Part shown: one piece after another, positions 1 to 16,800 of the stretch | Layout of the letters: every line of letters starts with the position of its first letter | How positions within the stretch are numbered: the first letter of the stretch is position 1 | Source: Ettlia oleoabundans | Taxonomy: Eukaryota; Chlorophyta; Chlorophyceae; Chlamydomonadales | Reading direction: 5' to 3' | Assembly (NCBI GenBank): GCA_019693395.1 | Contig: JAAMXP010004589.1 | Location: 1 to 19,835, forward strand | Length of the DNA: 19,835 nt | Program-made: the position numbers and the translations under genes | The notes under the pieces: model-generated | Databases searched by the model: none | What the model was told of the DNA's origin: nothing | The model's input: the letters and a program-made list of their open reading frames with translations, nothing else

Positions 1-37
1 CCCCCCGCGCCGGGCTGCGATCCCCGACCAAGCTCAC

Positions 38-3000
38 CCTGCAATTCCGGCCCATGTCAGGCCATACACTGCCAGGAGGTATGCCAGCTGGAATGCGGTG
101 AAAACCACAATGATCCTGCAGGCAATGGGCAAGCAAAACAGGCAGGTTTGAACAGGCGCCAGAACGTAAGTCCGCCCTGTAAGGCACGCTACATTTGAAG
201 GGTGCAGGAGATGTAAGGGAGCACTCTGGCCACCTCAGGGTACAGATTAGCCCTCGATTTGCCCTTGATGCAACGTCACTTTGCCACCTTTTCGGCCTCC
301 TTCACTGTACTTGATAGCCTTGTCTTCACCCATACGTTTTGGGAAAGTTGCTGTTTTGCCCTGCCCCCCACTTACCTGAAGGGCACTGTCTCTAGGTAGG
401 GAGCATGGCCCTGCTCCAGCAGCATGGCGCGGCGTGAGGGGTCTGTGAGGAGCAGCAGGGTGCGGTCCCACAGCTGGCTGTCCAGCCCCTCCAGAGCCAT
501 GTAAGCAAAGTAGCTGCAGCAAATGGCGGGGCAGGTGCGAGGGTTTGAGCGGAGTGTGGCCGGGTTGTGATCTCTGTAGCCAGTTACAGATCGTGTAAGC
601 AAGCTCAAGGCCGAAGCCAAGCCAACTGTCAAGCTCGATGAAAGGCTGATAGAGGTGTGGCTGTGATGATGCTGAGGTGCTGACGACCAAACCACCTAGT
701 TACCCCAACCACCAACCGTGCTTGCACCACAACGCATGTGCAGGCGCGCTGCCAGGTGGCAATAAGGACCCCTGGGCGCAGGGCGGCAGCACTCACCCCC
801 AGAGGGCGGCGGTTGGGATCAGACGGATGACGGGCATGGCTCCCACGCAAGCCCCGACAGCTATCGCCTGCAACAGGTTTGACCACCGCTGTTCCAGCAC
901 CTGCACCACCACCACAGTGTCCCCTTCGCCACCCTCCACCAGCTTGCCGTCTCCCGCCCCTGCCGGCCCCTCTGCCGCTATTAGCCCAGGGAGGGCGGAA
1001 GCACCAGTGGTGGGCCCCACCGGCACAACCGCATCTAGCGACGGCAGGCGCTTGCTGTCGCCGTTGGCTGCCGCAGCGGAGGCCGGCAGGTGGGCGGCGA
1101 CCGACAGCGGCGGGGGCCCGGGAGCTGTGGCCGGGGGCAGTAGGATGCCGCTGGTGGTGCCGGGCAGCAAGGACTGGGCGGACCCAGAGGGGTGGACCTT
1201 CTGCCCAGCCAAGCTGGCTCCTGCACTAATCCTTCTGATCCTGCCGGCTTGAGTTTGTGTGGCGGGGACTGTGCCCTGCTGCTCGTCCTCGTCAGATTCC
1301 ACAGCCTCGTCCTGCTGTGTCTGCTGTGCCTGAACCCTGACCTTATCTTTGCCCAGCACACGCGCCAGCGACTTGGTGTGCATGGGGCTCTGCGGGAGCA
1401 CGCCGTTGACGGGAGGGATGCCCAGCAGGCCACACACTAAGGTCATGAAACCTGCACCGGATTCAGTTCAACTACGCTTGATGGAACCATTAATGATGAA
1501 CAGGTAAGCTCAAAGAGGTGGAGTCCACCCAGACCGCCATGCACAGAAAGCAAAAGCACATGTGTGGCTGTCCTCCACCAAGCTTGCTTACGCGCACACA
1601 ATGCCACCTGGATCAACCCACTGCCCCACCGGTAACCACGCGCTCCGACAAACACAGCCGGCCACTCACCCAGCAGCATCATGTCGTAATGATAGGCGGA
1701 CGGCTTGCGCAGCCCAAACTCAGGCTGCTGTGCCAGCTGCGCCGACACGTTGTGGTCAAAGTAGAAGAGTATGGCGACAAGAATCGCGGGGATGATGGCG
1801 GCTGCTATCCACTCGCCCTTCAGGCGCCCCATGTCCTGCAAAGTACATGGTGGGGCAGGGGCCATGAGTGGTTGAGCAGTGCTCGATGCTTGTGTACGAG
1901 GCCGTTCAAAAGCTGAACGAGCAGCCCACATGAGGCACGCATGGAATGTATGTAGCAAAATAGGTGCGACCACAAGGTGGCAGCGTGCCCCTGCATGACT
2001 GGACTCCAAACAAACCCTCAATTCACAACACAACATGCCAATGTAATCCACTACTTACCGACACCACCGTCCAATTGCTCCCGGCGTTCCATGCATTCGG
2101 GCTGCGCACACGCTGCGGCACGCCCTCCCCTTGGACTGCGAATGACAGGCCGGTGAAAGCCACCAGCATCAGGAACGTGCCGTAGTCAGCCAGGAACCCC
2201 CTGCATGACATCGGCGGCGGGCACATGCGTTGACCTTCTCGGCCCTTGCACGAAACAAACAGCGTTTCGCAATGGGCTTGCGCGTCAAACGCGTTTAGCT
2301 GGTTGTGGCTGTAGTTCAGAGGATGATCACCTTTGAGGCCATGCTGGAGGCAGGCAGTTTTGGTTCGCATTTGCAGCGTGCGCTGCTCATGTTTGCATGC
2401 ATGCCAACAATACCCATTGGCGACATATGGGCGTGCCGTCACTGACTTGCAGTGCAGGAACTTGTTGATAGCATCACAAGGCACCACCAAGCCAAGCAAG
2501 CCGCTGCTCCCAGTCTTACCCACCTGACTGGTGCGCGCAGGAAGCGCCAGGATCGAGCTGTGCGCACCAGCACGCTTGTGAACAGGAGGCCTAAAGCGAG
2601 GAAGATGGCCCACAAGCCGTTTACAAGCTGCCAAGTGGCTCCGCCTGCAGCAAGCAGATATGGCCCCCAGACAGCTTAAGTTGGAGCAAACACGTGCATG
2701 ATTGTGCCACATAGCTGCAAGCTACGTGGCAGCAACTGGGACAGCTCCACACAGTGGCGACGCAGGCGTCTGGAGAGCTTGACAAGGCAGGGAGCGGGCA
2801 TGCTCGATGACACCACTTTTTTCAACCGCTTTGAGGCAACGAGGCCCAATCATTTAACAGCCAGCACGCAAGCGGGCAGCGTGGCAGGCAGGTGTGCTGC
2901 GTCCGGTAACTTGAAGGGACGCAAGCATGCGCACAGGAAGACAAGAAGGCAAGCAGGCAAACAAGCATGCAGGGAGACAAGCATGCGCAGACACAGGCAC

Positions 3001-4633
3001 GCAGTTGAGCGTGCAGAGTAGCACACAGGCAGCTCAGCAGGCACCTTGTGATGCGGCTGGATCCATCACCCCCGCCTCCTCCTCAAACCGAAACTCCTCC
3101 ACAATTCCTTTGATGGCCTGCTGAAGGAACAGCATCTGCAAAGGGGCCAGCAGCAGGTCACGCAGCGGGAGATGCGATTGCTACTGCGCATGACGGGCTG
3201 CCTGCCTTTTCCGGCTCTCCTTGTCTCGAGGCAGGATAGTACAGCGTGCTGAAGGGCTGACTTGCAAACCTATGGGCTGATGCTGTCAGCTGAATGGAGG
3301 CTGAACTTATCAACTGAGTTGGCATGCCGAGGAATTTTCCTCCATTTCCATTCACATCGCTACCACACTGCCAGCCATGCTCACCGAAATGAGCGCGCCA
3401 AACAGCTCCCCAGCAAAGCGCGTGAAGTGGCTGATGTATGTGCAGGCGTTGGTGAGGGCCAGAAGGATGACCATGATAGAAGCCCACACACAGACCCAGG
3501 CACACCAGGCAAGGTACAGCTCGGGACCTATGTCTGCAGGTGCAGGCGCTTGGGCACGCGGGCCGTTGAGCATGAATCGGGTATCGCCAGGGGAGTCCCA
3601 GGACAGGCTGCGCTGTGCAAATGACGGTAGTGGTCGCAGGGTGTGGCAGAAGTACAAGAGCGCGGGGAAAGGGTGAAGGGAAGGCCAAGGGAACGAGGAC
3701 AGGCGAGCATGCTGGGTGTCGTCGCATGCAGCATGCAATGGCTAGCAAAACGTTAGGTGCCACAACTGGTGCTACCTCTCTCCAGCCCGTGCGGTCACCA
3801 GTACTCCTACCTTTACCCACCACCAAACCTTGCCCGGATGGAAGCTTACACTAAGAAAATGGCACTGGCCCCTCCTTACCGGCCTGCTGCTGGTTCTTCC
3901 GGCATGCCATGGGCCAGGTCGGAGCCGCATTGTGCCGCAGCTGCTGTAACAGCTGCCTTCCTGATATTGCTGCAGCACCGGCACCAGCATCAGCAAAAGC
4001 AGTAGCTCACCATCCTTGTCTTTTGCAAAATCATAGATGTACTTGTAGATCAGTACAATGGGCTCTGCAACGCCCACGATCAGCAGCGGCTGGCCACCAA
4101 GCAAGGCCTGAGTGATGCCAGTAATAGCTGTGGCCAGAAGCACTGCAGGTTGAACAGGGGAACAGTCGGGGCACCACGTGTTGGTGCACATGGTATGAAC
4201 ATGAAGAGTTGACACAACGTGAATATTACCAATGTGAGGGTTGCCGGCCCGAGCACAGCAGGCTACACTGCGGCGCAGCGGTTCGGCCCATTTCTTTGCA
4301 CGCTGCCTTGCTCGCTTACCGTGCACGGCGGACAGTATGCCTGAAGTTCCCGAATAAAACTGCTCGCCGAAAGCTATTGCCGGCACGACTGAGGCACAAA
4401 AGATGTAAGTTGATGCAGCCAAAACCCTGCAGCACACACAGAGCTGTTAAGGCAGCCGCTGACGCAGCCGGGGGCAAGCAGCCGCCCAGCCGCTGAGCAA
4501 CAGCGTGTGCGGCTCACCTTAATTTGCCGTTCTGGACTCTCCAGTCGGCCAAGTAGCCGCTCTGCAGCCTTGCCTGCACATCGTTACGGACTCCACGGCC
4601 CAGCCAGCGCACAGCGCTGTGCAGCGCCGCCAT
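38..4633 (-). CDS. BOR1: SLC4-type borate/anion transporter (BOR family), 3' end off the window
   Basis: Multi-pass membrane transporter of the HCO3-cotransporter (SLC4) superfamily; plant members export borate. Exons on the minus strand: 4633-4518, 4426-4320, 4142-4011, 3533-3385, 3135-3045, 2644-2524, 2200-2059, 1835-1670, 1451-797, 513-376, 115-38. All junctions are GT-AG and keep phase. They give 631 codons plus two bases, and the chain continues past the left edge. The ATG is directly preceded by an in-frame TGA, so the start is well supported. Family signatures: STYIF...FGEQ in exon 2, GGQPLLIVGVAEP (residues 90-102), LAWCAWVCVW, FTRFAGELFGALIS, MLFLQQAIKGIVEEFRFEEE, FLADYG, FYFDHNVSAQLAQQ, GLRKPSAYHYD, CGLLGIPPVNGVLPQSPMHT (348-367), EQRWSNLLQ, CVGAMP and LIPTAALWGYFAYMA. 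Odd: residues about 376-524, between the MHTKSL motif and EQRWSNLLQ, form a long Ala/Pro/Gly/Gln-rich insertion absent from plant BOR proteins. Borate is the likeliest substrate by similarity; bicarbonate or another anion cannot be excluded from sequence alone. Confidence 0.9.
2921..3003. repeat. Purine-rich imperfect repeat in a BOR intron
   Basis: The plus strand is rich in AAG/CAGG/ACAAG steps, with AAGCATGC occurring at 2923, 2963 and 2979. It lies in the intron between BOR exons 5 and 6. The minus (transcribed) strand is therefore pyrimidine-rich here, but the stretch ends well before the acceptor at about 2645. It is simple degenerate repeat DNA. Confidence 0.5.
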
Positions 4634-5677
4634 TCAGGCAGCGAGCGCAGGTGACAAGGCGTTCCCGACGGGCTTGCAACTGTAACGATCGAACGAAAAG
4701 GCTCCTAAATTTGTGCAACTGAAGAACTGCCAGCAGAACTCTCGTGATGTGCAATCATGTGCTGTCCGACATGTCACAGCTTCCCCTGGAGCGCAAGCTG
4801 CGCAATGGTGACCGGAGAGCCCGTTGCTCACGGCGCAATCCGAGCAAAACGTTGGCATCCGTATGGCGCAATGCATTACCGCAGGTCAGGAGCCGTTTGC
4901 CGCCCAGGAGTTGTTACCAATATGGTTGCTGCGGCCTGCGCAGGACGGCTGAATAGGCTAATCTGCAACAAGAGCAACGACCATCCACCCTCATAATGAC
5001 CGCAAACTGCTCTAGATAAGTGCTTGGTGTAGATTACTGACTGCAATCAATGCAATTTGGATAATAAGCGTTGAAATCGGCGCCAGGTTGCTGCCGGGTT
5101 GGTTGGCGGGTTGTTGGGGGGTACGAGTTGTGCGAAGCGAACGAAATGGAATTTGGCAGGCCCAGCATATGGCTAGGAGCGCACGATGGTCCCACCGCGC
5201 GCCCAAACTCATTGCGAGGAAACTGGCAGAGCAGAGCAAAAGCAGAAGCAAAGAAGGAGCAAGGAATGGGGGTGCCTTCCGCCGCCGGCAACAAAGCAGG
5301 GAGTGAGTAATGCCAAGCTCAGCCTCATCAGCGGCTGGTCAGCGGGGGGAACGGGCAAATTGGCGCGCACCATCTTTTTGGATGGTGAAGCGGGGTATGT
5401 GGCAGCTAACGACAGATGCAGGTGCACCGCCTCATGGAGGATGAACCTGAAGCTTGAAGACAACCATGTGGCTGCATCATCCAAGTGGCGCCCGAGGCTG
5501 TCTGAAGATGGAACCCCAAGCCTCCAGCCAGCCCAACCGGGTAAGGCTCCAGCCGGCTCAGAGAGAAGGAGGCTCAGACAGGAAGCTGGCTGCAGTCAGC
5601 AGCCAGCTGAAGCAGCTGTTTCAACACAGACGAGGCCTGCTGAAGCCAGCAGCTACCGGACTGCCGGCTGGTCACTT
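4634..5677. other. Intergenic region between EF-Tu (3' side) and BOR-type gene (5' side)
   Basis: About 1 kb between two minus-strand genes in head-to-tail order. It should hold the EF-Tu 3' UTR and polyadenylation site (right part) and the promoter and 5' UTR of the BOR-type gene (left part). The open frames here on both strands are short and show no recognisable protein. A G/T-rich stretch lies at about 5092-5122 and a more AT-rich patch at about 5030-5075. By eye I found no TGTAA poly(A) motif on the minus strand in this interval. Confidence 0.6.
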
Positions 5678-10592
<4,915 letters not shown>

Positions 10593-10839
10593 TATGGCCC
10601 GCCCAGGCTTCAAGCAGCGGTTCAATTTCTAACCAATCGGCTATGCTAATGGATTGGCGGGGGCGAGCTCTGATCGCGCTCCAGATGGCCAGGTGGCAAT
10701 GGAAAGGAACAAATTCCTTTTCCTAGCGTGGGCGCAACGACAGGGTTACAAATGATTTATTGATGAACCCAATGCCGTCTCCTGCGCAAGACAGAGGCCA
10801 GACCCGCCATCTCCTCCGCTAAGTAGGCTGGGGAAGCGA
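10593..10839. promoter_or_regulatory. Divergent promoter region with inverted CCAAT/ATTGG pair
   Basis: About 250 bp separate the start codon of EF-Tu (minus) from the first ATG of the ICE2-like gene (plus). CCAAT occurs at 10633-10637 and its complement ATTGG at 10653-10657, so an inverted pair sits about 40-65 bp upstream of the EF-Tu ATG. A GC-box-like CCCGCCC lies at 10598-10604. No clear TATA box is seen. The CCAAT motif and head-to-head spacing are typical of bidirectional housekeeping promoters; factor binding is inferred. If the ICE2-like start is the later Met at 11140, the promoter/5' UTR is longer. Confidence 0.5.
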
Positions 10840-13800
10840 ATGGAGAGCTCTTCGAGGTCTGTAACGAGCCTTTTACGCGTCAATTGCGTACCAGAGCGCC
10901 TAAGGGCGCTGCACCCGCTGCCACAGTGCCCCGGTCTGCCGGCGGCGCGAGCGACAGCCGGCAGCGGCAGCTTTTCTGCCAGCCTCTCTTCATCACCACT
11001 ATCAGGATATCAGCTTTCTTTCAAAGATGCTGCATTGCTTCCCTGGTGCAGACCTCCACTCCTGTCACCACTGCTGCCGTGCCTTCCGGCCCTTAGCGGC
11101 GGTACTGGGTTGCTCCCTGGACGTGCTGAGCCTTGCTTGATGCCTGAAGAATATGCGGCCCCGCCCCCTCCCATACAGTGCGAGCCGCTTCCGCCGGAGG
11201 TCGCAGAAAAGTTGGCGGCGGGACAGAGCATGGCGGTTGCGCTGAATGGGTACCGCCACTATAGCCAGCTAGAGTCTTGCTTGCAGCAGAAGCTAGAGGA
11301 GCAGCAACGGCAGCGGCAGCCAGAGCAGCAGCAGCCAACACCAGCAGAAGCACAGCAGCAGGTGAGCCTCCAAGCATGCAATCAGCATTCGCGCTGCTGA
11401 CCCGCCTTGTGGGCAGGGCAATCTCAAAAGCTGCCACCTTGAATAGGGGCACACCCGCTTACTGCTTTCCCGCCGTTTCACAACCGTGGCCCCTCTCTGG
11501 CGTTGCCTCTGCTGCTATCTACCATTGCCACAGGCTGAGCGGCCTGCACGGGCCGCCACCAGGCCTGCCGCTCATGCCACCACCAGATCTGCCGCGGGAC
11601 CTGCCGCTTCCCTGAGTAGCAGCGCGGGCAGTGAAGTGCGGGCTGGTTCAGAGGGAGTGGTGTCTTCCGATGCTTTGCACTTGCACAGCCGTGCATCCGC
11701 CGTGCTGCAGGTGATCGCAGCCACAGGCAGGCTGGCAGGCAGAGGTCTGAGGACAAGCAGGCAATTTCATGGCAGCACAACTTTCACAACTGAAGCGTGG
11801 CGACGAGTATTATGCATGCCACACATGTTTGCGCGCCACTCCGTGAACCTTTGGCCCCTGTTCAACTTGCAGGAGCCGTCACCGCCACCGCCTGTGCTGG
11901 AGGAGCATGGGCAGCCTGCGGAGGGGGCAGGCGAGGAAGGAGGGGCGGCAGGTGCAGGCACAACAGAGGCAGGAGAGGAGGCAGCTGTGTTTGACAACCA
12001 GGGTGATGGTTTGGCTGCTGTATTGGAGCAGGATCTGACAGCAGATGTAACAGTGTGGCCCCCCATTGAAGCGGCATCAGACCCGGCTGTCGTAGAGGCG
12101 GAGGCTGCAGCTGTGGAGGGGCGAAGAACGACACCAGCTGCAGCTGCGGCGGTGCAGCCGGCTGCTGCCCCTGCTGCAGCTCCAGCTGCAGCCACGGGGG
12201 CTGACCAGCCAGCCAGCGCGGCAGTTCGGCGGCAGCAGCAGGCGGCGCGGCGCCCGGGGGCAATACCCTCCCTTCAGAGAGGCACAGCAGGCGACGCTGC
12301 TGCTTCAACTCCCACCAGAGCGGATCATGCCGGGCCTGCAGCGGATCAAACGCACCGGCCATTGCCCGCCCCGTGGGCAGCACCCCGGCAAGCAGCGGCA
12401 GGCGGCAGCCACAAAGGCGGGATGCATGTTGACAAGGAAGCCCTTGCTGAGCTGGCATCCCCCTTGGGTATGGGTTTACAGGCAGGTGGTCGCTCGGATG
12501 GTGAGGGAGGGGGAGGAGAGGAGGCAGAAGAAGGGCCGCAGTCGCCGCCTGGAAAGCGGAAGCGACCGGCTGCGCAAGAGGCAGCTATTGATATGGCTTT
12601 GGAGAAGCTAGGAGAGGGTAGCTGGGACGAGTTCTGTCTAAAGCTTCTGCAGCAGGCGGAGCAGCGGGAGGCCGCAGCAGGCAGCCGGGGCGGGCGCGGC
12701 AGGGGCCGCAAGGGAGGCCGTGGCAGGGGCAGGGGCAAGGCTAGCGGCGCGGCTGGTGCAGAGGCGGCAGCAGAGGAGGTAAAGGTTCAGGATGTGTTGA
12801 ACCGGAACAGCAGGATGTTCCACGACGCCTTTGCAGCTGCCTACCGAGAAGCCAAGGAGCAGCTGGACAGGTTTGTGGGGCCCGGCGGGCATGCGCTGTG
12901 TTCCGCAGCTGCAGCAGCAGCCACTCCCCCGGTCGAGTCCCCCGTTGTGGCGCTGCTGCTGGTGTATGGCTTTGTCCTGGCTTTGCAGCTGGTCATTCTC
13001 GCATTTGTTCTGGCACTGGCAGTTGCATCTTATCCAGGCTGCTCCCGGCCATGCCTGGGTCCACTTCAGGCGCCTCCGCCTTGCCCGGGTGCCTTTCGCC
13101 CCAATTCCTGTGGTTGGTAGGCTGCTTTGTTCAAGTCAATGACCTGACTGCCCGCCAGCGACACTACATGCCATGCAGGCTTTGCGCCCTGATTCAAGCT
13201 TCCCTGGTTCCGTCTTCGCAGGCAGGATGCCAAGAAGCAGAAGGCGGAGGCTCTCAAGGAGCACAGCAAGCTGGTGGCCAAGTGGTCTGAGCTCAGCGTG
13301 CAGGAACATGCCTGGTACCTGCAGCACCAAGGTGCGGTGGGTGGGGTGGGTGGATGAATGAATGAGCGGGGTACACCCCCATGCTAGCCAGGCCGGGGGC
13401 GCATCATGCTGGCTAGCTGCATAGATGCCTGGTACCTGCATCATCAGGGTGGGGTGGGTTGCATTCCTTGGCTCCTTTTCAAATCCCGAGCTGCCACCTC
13501 CCCACCCTCGGCATACCCGTTCAAATCTCCAGCTCGAGGCTCCTGGTTTGGTTGCAGGCCGCGCCCTGGCTGGCAGCGACGCAAGGCGCATGGAGCTTCT
13601 GCAGGCGCGTGTGGCTGAGGAGCAGCAAGAATTCATGTCCCATGTGCAGCAGAAGGCTGCCGGAGTGAAGTACAGCCATTGTACTGAGCGGCAGGGGGCT
13701 CAGCTTGAGGACGATGAGCTTCAACGGCGGCAGCGGGTGATGCAAGGCCTGCCGCGGTGCTACCGCCTGCGTGCGGTGCTGCCCGTGCCCGTGCCCGAGC

Positions 13801-16800
13801 CGTATGGGGCGGCAGCGGCAGCTTCCGTACGGCAGGAAGCTACAGAGCAGGTGGAGCTGGAACATGTGGCGGTACTTCTGCGGGAAGGGCAGCCGCCGCT
13901 GTTTGTGCCGCCAGCGGATGGCAGCAGCATCCCGGGGAGCAGGATCTATTTGCCCTGCACTGTGGACGCCCCTAAGAGTGACGACGGTGGTGGTGGCAGG
14001 GGTGGAGGTGGCAAGGTTGGCAGGGGCGAGGTGTACCGGAAAGCAGGGGTGCCGCCGCTGTCTGATGATTCCTTGCTGGCCGAGCTGGGGCAGCAGGCAC
14101 AGCAGCAGCAGGCACAGCAGCAGCAGGCGGCAGGGGCTGATCGACAGGCGGAAGGGCAGGCAGATGGGCAGCCTTTGTTCTGCCTGGCAGCCTCGGCATT
14201 CGCCGCCATTGTTGGCACTCCCATGCTGCAGCGTCAGCCGGCGTGGGAGATCCCAGTCACCATCCAGCAGGCTCAGCAGGGGCCTGGGGAGCAGCACCAA
14301 GAGCAGCAAGATGACGCCCATCCGGCTGGTGGCGGCAACACGGAAAGCGGCGGCAGGCTGGTGGTGTGTGTCGAGAAGCCGCTGCTGAAGCGGGTGGTAA
14401 TGATGCGCGCCAAGCAGCAACGCCTGCAAAAGTATGCCGTGCTGTCCCTCGGTGTGCAACAGCAGCAGCAGCAGGGGCAGCAGCAAGGACAGCAGCCAGA
14501 GCAGCAGCAGCCGAGGACGCGGCGCAGTCCCAGAGGGGCTGCAGCGGCAGCGGGCGCTTCAGCAGCAGCGGCGGCGGGCGCTTCAGCAGCAGCGGCGGCG
14601 GATAGCGCTGGGCTCCCGCCTCGTGAAGCCGCCTACCACTGCTGGCAGCTGGGCGGCTGCCGCCTATTGCTGCGCTCACACGGCCGCATGCTGCTTCAGG
14701 AGCAGCCGCAGCCGCAGGAACAGGAACAGCAGCACCAGGCGGAGGAACATGGTGGAAAGGAGCGATTACCGCCACCGCCATCGCGAGCTGATGGGGATGC
14801 GGCTGCTGCTGCCGGCGCCCCTAAGCAGCGGCACGCTGTGCTCGCGCTGACGCCTGAGTATCTGCCTGAGCCAGATTTAGGTGAGAGGTTTAAGAGGGCG
14901 GAGTGTAAAGCGCAGGGCAAATGCCAGTTGGTTGCATGAGCACCTTGAGGCATGAGGTTGTCATCTGTGTCCGTCACCTGCCTCACTGGCCACCTTCCCT
15001 ATTGCAGCTTCCCTCGTCTCCATACAGTAGCTTTCCATGTCTGTTATAGCCCTGAGGCTATCGTGTGATTTCTGTAACAAGTTGTGAATACCCCTGTTGT
15101 GCCGTATCCTGCCTGACACAAGCTGTGAATGCCCGTGGTGCCCTATGGTTGATGTGACAAGTTGTGATACCCTATGGTTGCTTGAGGGTTGTTGTTACAA
15201 GTTATGAGTCCCTGTGGTGCCCTTCCATGCAGAGGAGACGACCATGGAGGAGCTGTGCTGCTGGTGGCTCAAGCTGCTGCTGCGCCCCGATGCTGACAGC
15301 GTGCTGGTGAGGTTTCCAGGTCCATGTCAGTCATGAAGCTTTTGCGGCTCCACTGCAAACGCCTGCAGGTGCCAGCCCGGTCTTGCACTCCTGCATTCAA
15401 CAGCCTGGCCTCTGGGGAAGGCCGCTAATTGCCTGGCTAAGATCCTAGATGGGGTTGCGGTGGATCGTGGCATGTGTGGGGCAGTGCCCCGTGGGTCCTG
15501 CCTATCCCACACGTTGGACGCTTTTCCCGCATAGCTGCGCAGCCCTTTTTATCATGTGTTGTGCACCACAGCGTACAATGCCACCGCTGTGCTCACCATG
15601 CCATGCCGTTGCCGCAGGTGGCGCACGTGCATGTGCCCAAGGGCAGGGTCCTGTCATGTGAAGCGCTCACTGCCGCCGACATCGAACGGCGGTACTGCGG
15701 CGACATTACCGACCAGGAAGAAAGCGCGGCTCGCATGCGCCACCTGGCAGCTTCCGGCCTGGCGCTGCTGCAGCTGCTGCTGTGCACGCTGGGCCAGCAG
15801 CCCCCTGGACGCTACCTGCTAGCCCATGCACCTGGGGACCCCACCTGCTGCCTGTTCCGGGCGCTGCCGCCAGAGCTGGAAGCATCTGTTGAGGCAAGGC
15901 CACCACCGCTGCTTTTGCTAATTTGCCTTACTATCTTAACAGAAGTAAATGCTGCACTCAGTGAAACCACCACCAGTTTGTGCCCCACAAGTGCGTGCAG
16001 GCGTGCTTCTGCCCCTTCACCGTTGAACCTGCGCGGCTGCTGAACAGCTCAGCCAGCCATTCTGCTCCTAGTGTGTGCCCCTCTGCCCTTTTTGCATCCG
16101 CTTCATTCGCCCCTGGTCCTGCCTCTGAGGCCCTTGGCTCCCTCGCTTGGTTGTGGCTGCAGGGTGACCCGCCGCCGCTGCCCTGTAGTGCCTCTCTGGC
16201 TCGGCAGGGAACCGTGTATGATTTACATGCAGGTGAGGTCATCTGTCACAGCTGGGAGGGCCTTAAGGGCACGCTTCCCTTTGTGTGCTCCATGTTTTAC
16301 CTTCTTCGCCACACTGCACTAGTTATTGCCAAGCTGGGCTGGATGGTGCCTGGCCGCCTATTAAGGTAGTAGCCTTTTCTCTCCATGCCTGTTGCACTGG
16401 GCATGTCAATCTGCTCTGTACAGAACCTCCGGCTGGTCAGCCATGCCAGTATCAGCAGCATGACGCAGGGTTGCTGGCAAAGCAGACCGTTCCCCCCTTG
16501 CAACTTCGCCTGACTGCTCTCACCCTGCTCTGGTGCCTGTTCCACCGCAGCCCATCACCGCAGCGGCGCCACCGATATGGAGACGGCGCCTTTTGTGCCG
16601 CCACGCTGGCGCCCACTCAGCCCTGACCTGCCGCAGATTCCCTTCACCTTTCCACCCAGGTGGGGCATGGATGCACAGCTTGCCAGCAGTGATTTGTGCT
16701 CTGCCCTGCTTGCATTTGTTGAGAGCCGGCATCGGGGCGATTATTGATGTAGCAGCTGTAGGTGGATGTGTGTGGGGGGGGGGGGCGCGGGGGGGCCAAC

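Noticed and set aside
2520..2523. The stronger-looking GTAAGA donor at 2519 for BOR exon 6
   Set aside because: It breaks phase with exon 7. The GTGGGT donor at 2523 keeps phase and gives an ungapped match to the family pattern before LADYG.
4634..5677. tRNA or small RNA gene in the intergenic region
   Set aside because: I saw no T-loop-like GGTTCGA motif or convincing cloverleaf arms by eye.
11486..13120. A 544-codon continuous open frame as a single-exon gene
   Set aside because: Its coding parts are exons 2 and 3 of the ICE2-like gene; the start Met lies in an intron, and phase-consistent splice sites plus downstream homologous exons explain it better.
13425..14939. A 504-codon open frame starting at 13425 as an independent gene
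   Set aside because: Its Met lies in the duplicated intron segment, and the coding part begins after the acceptor at 13557. Its end reads through the donor at 14880 into intron sequence.
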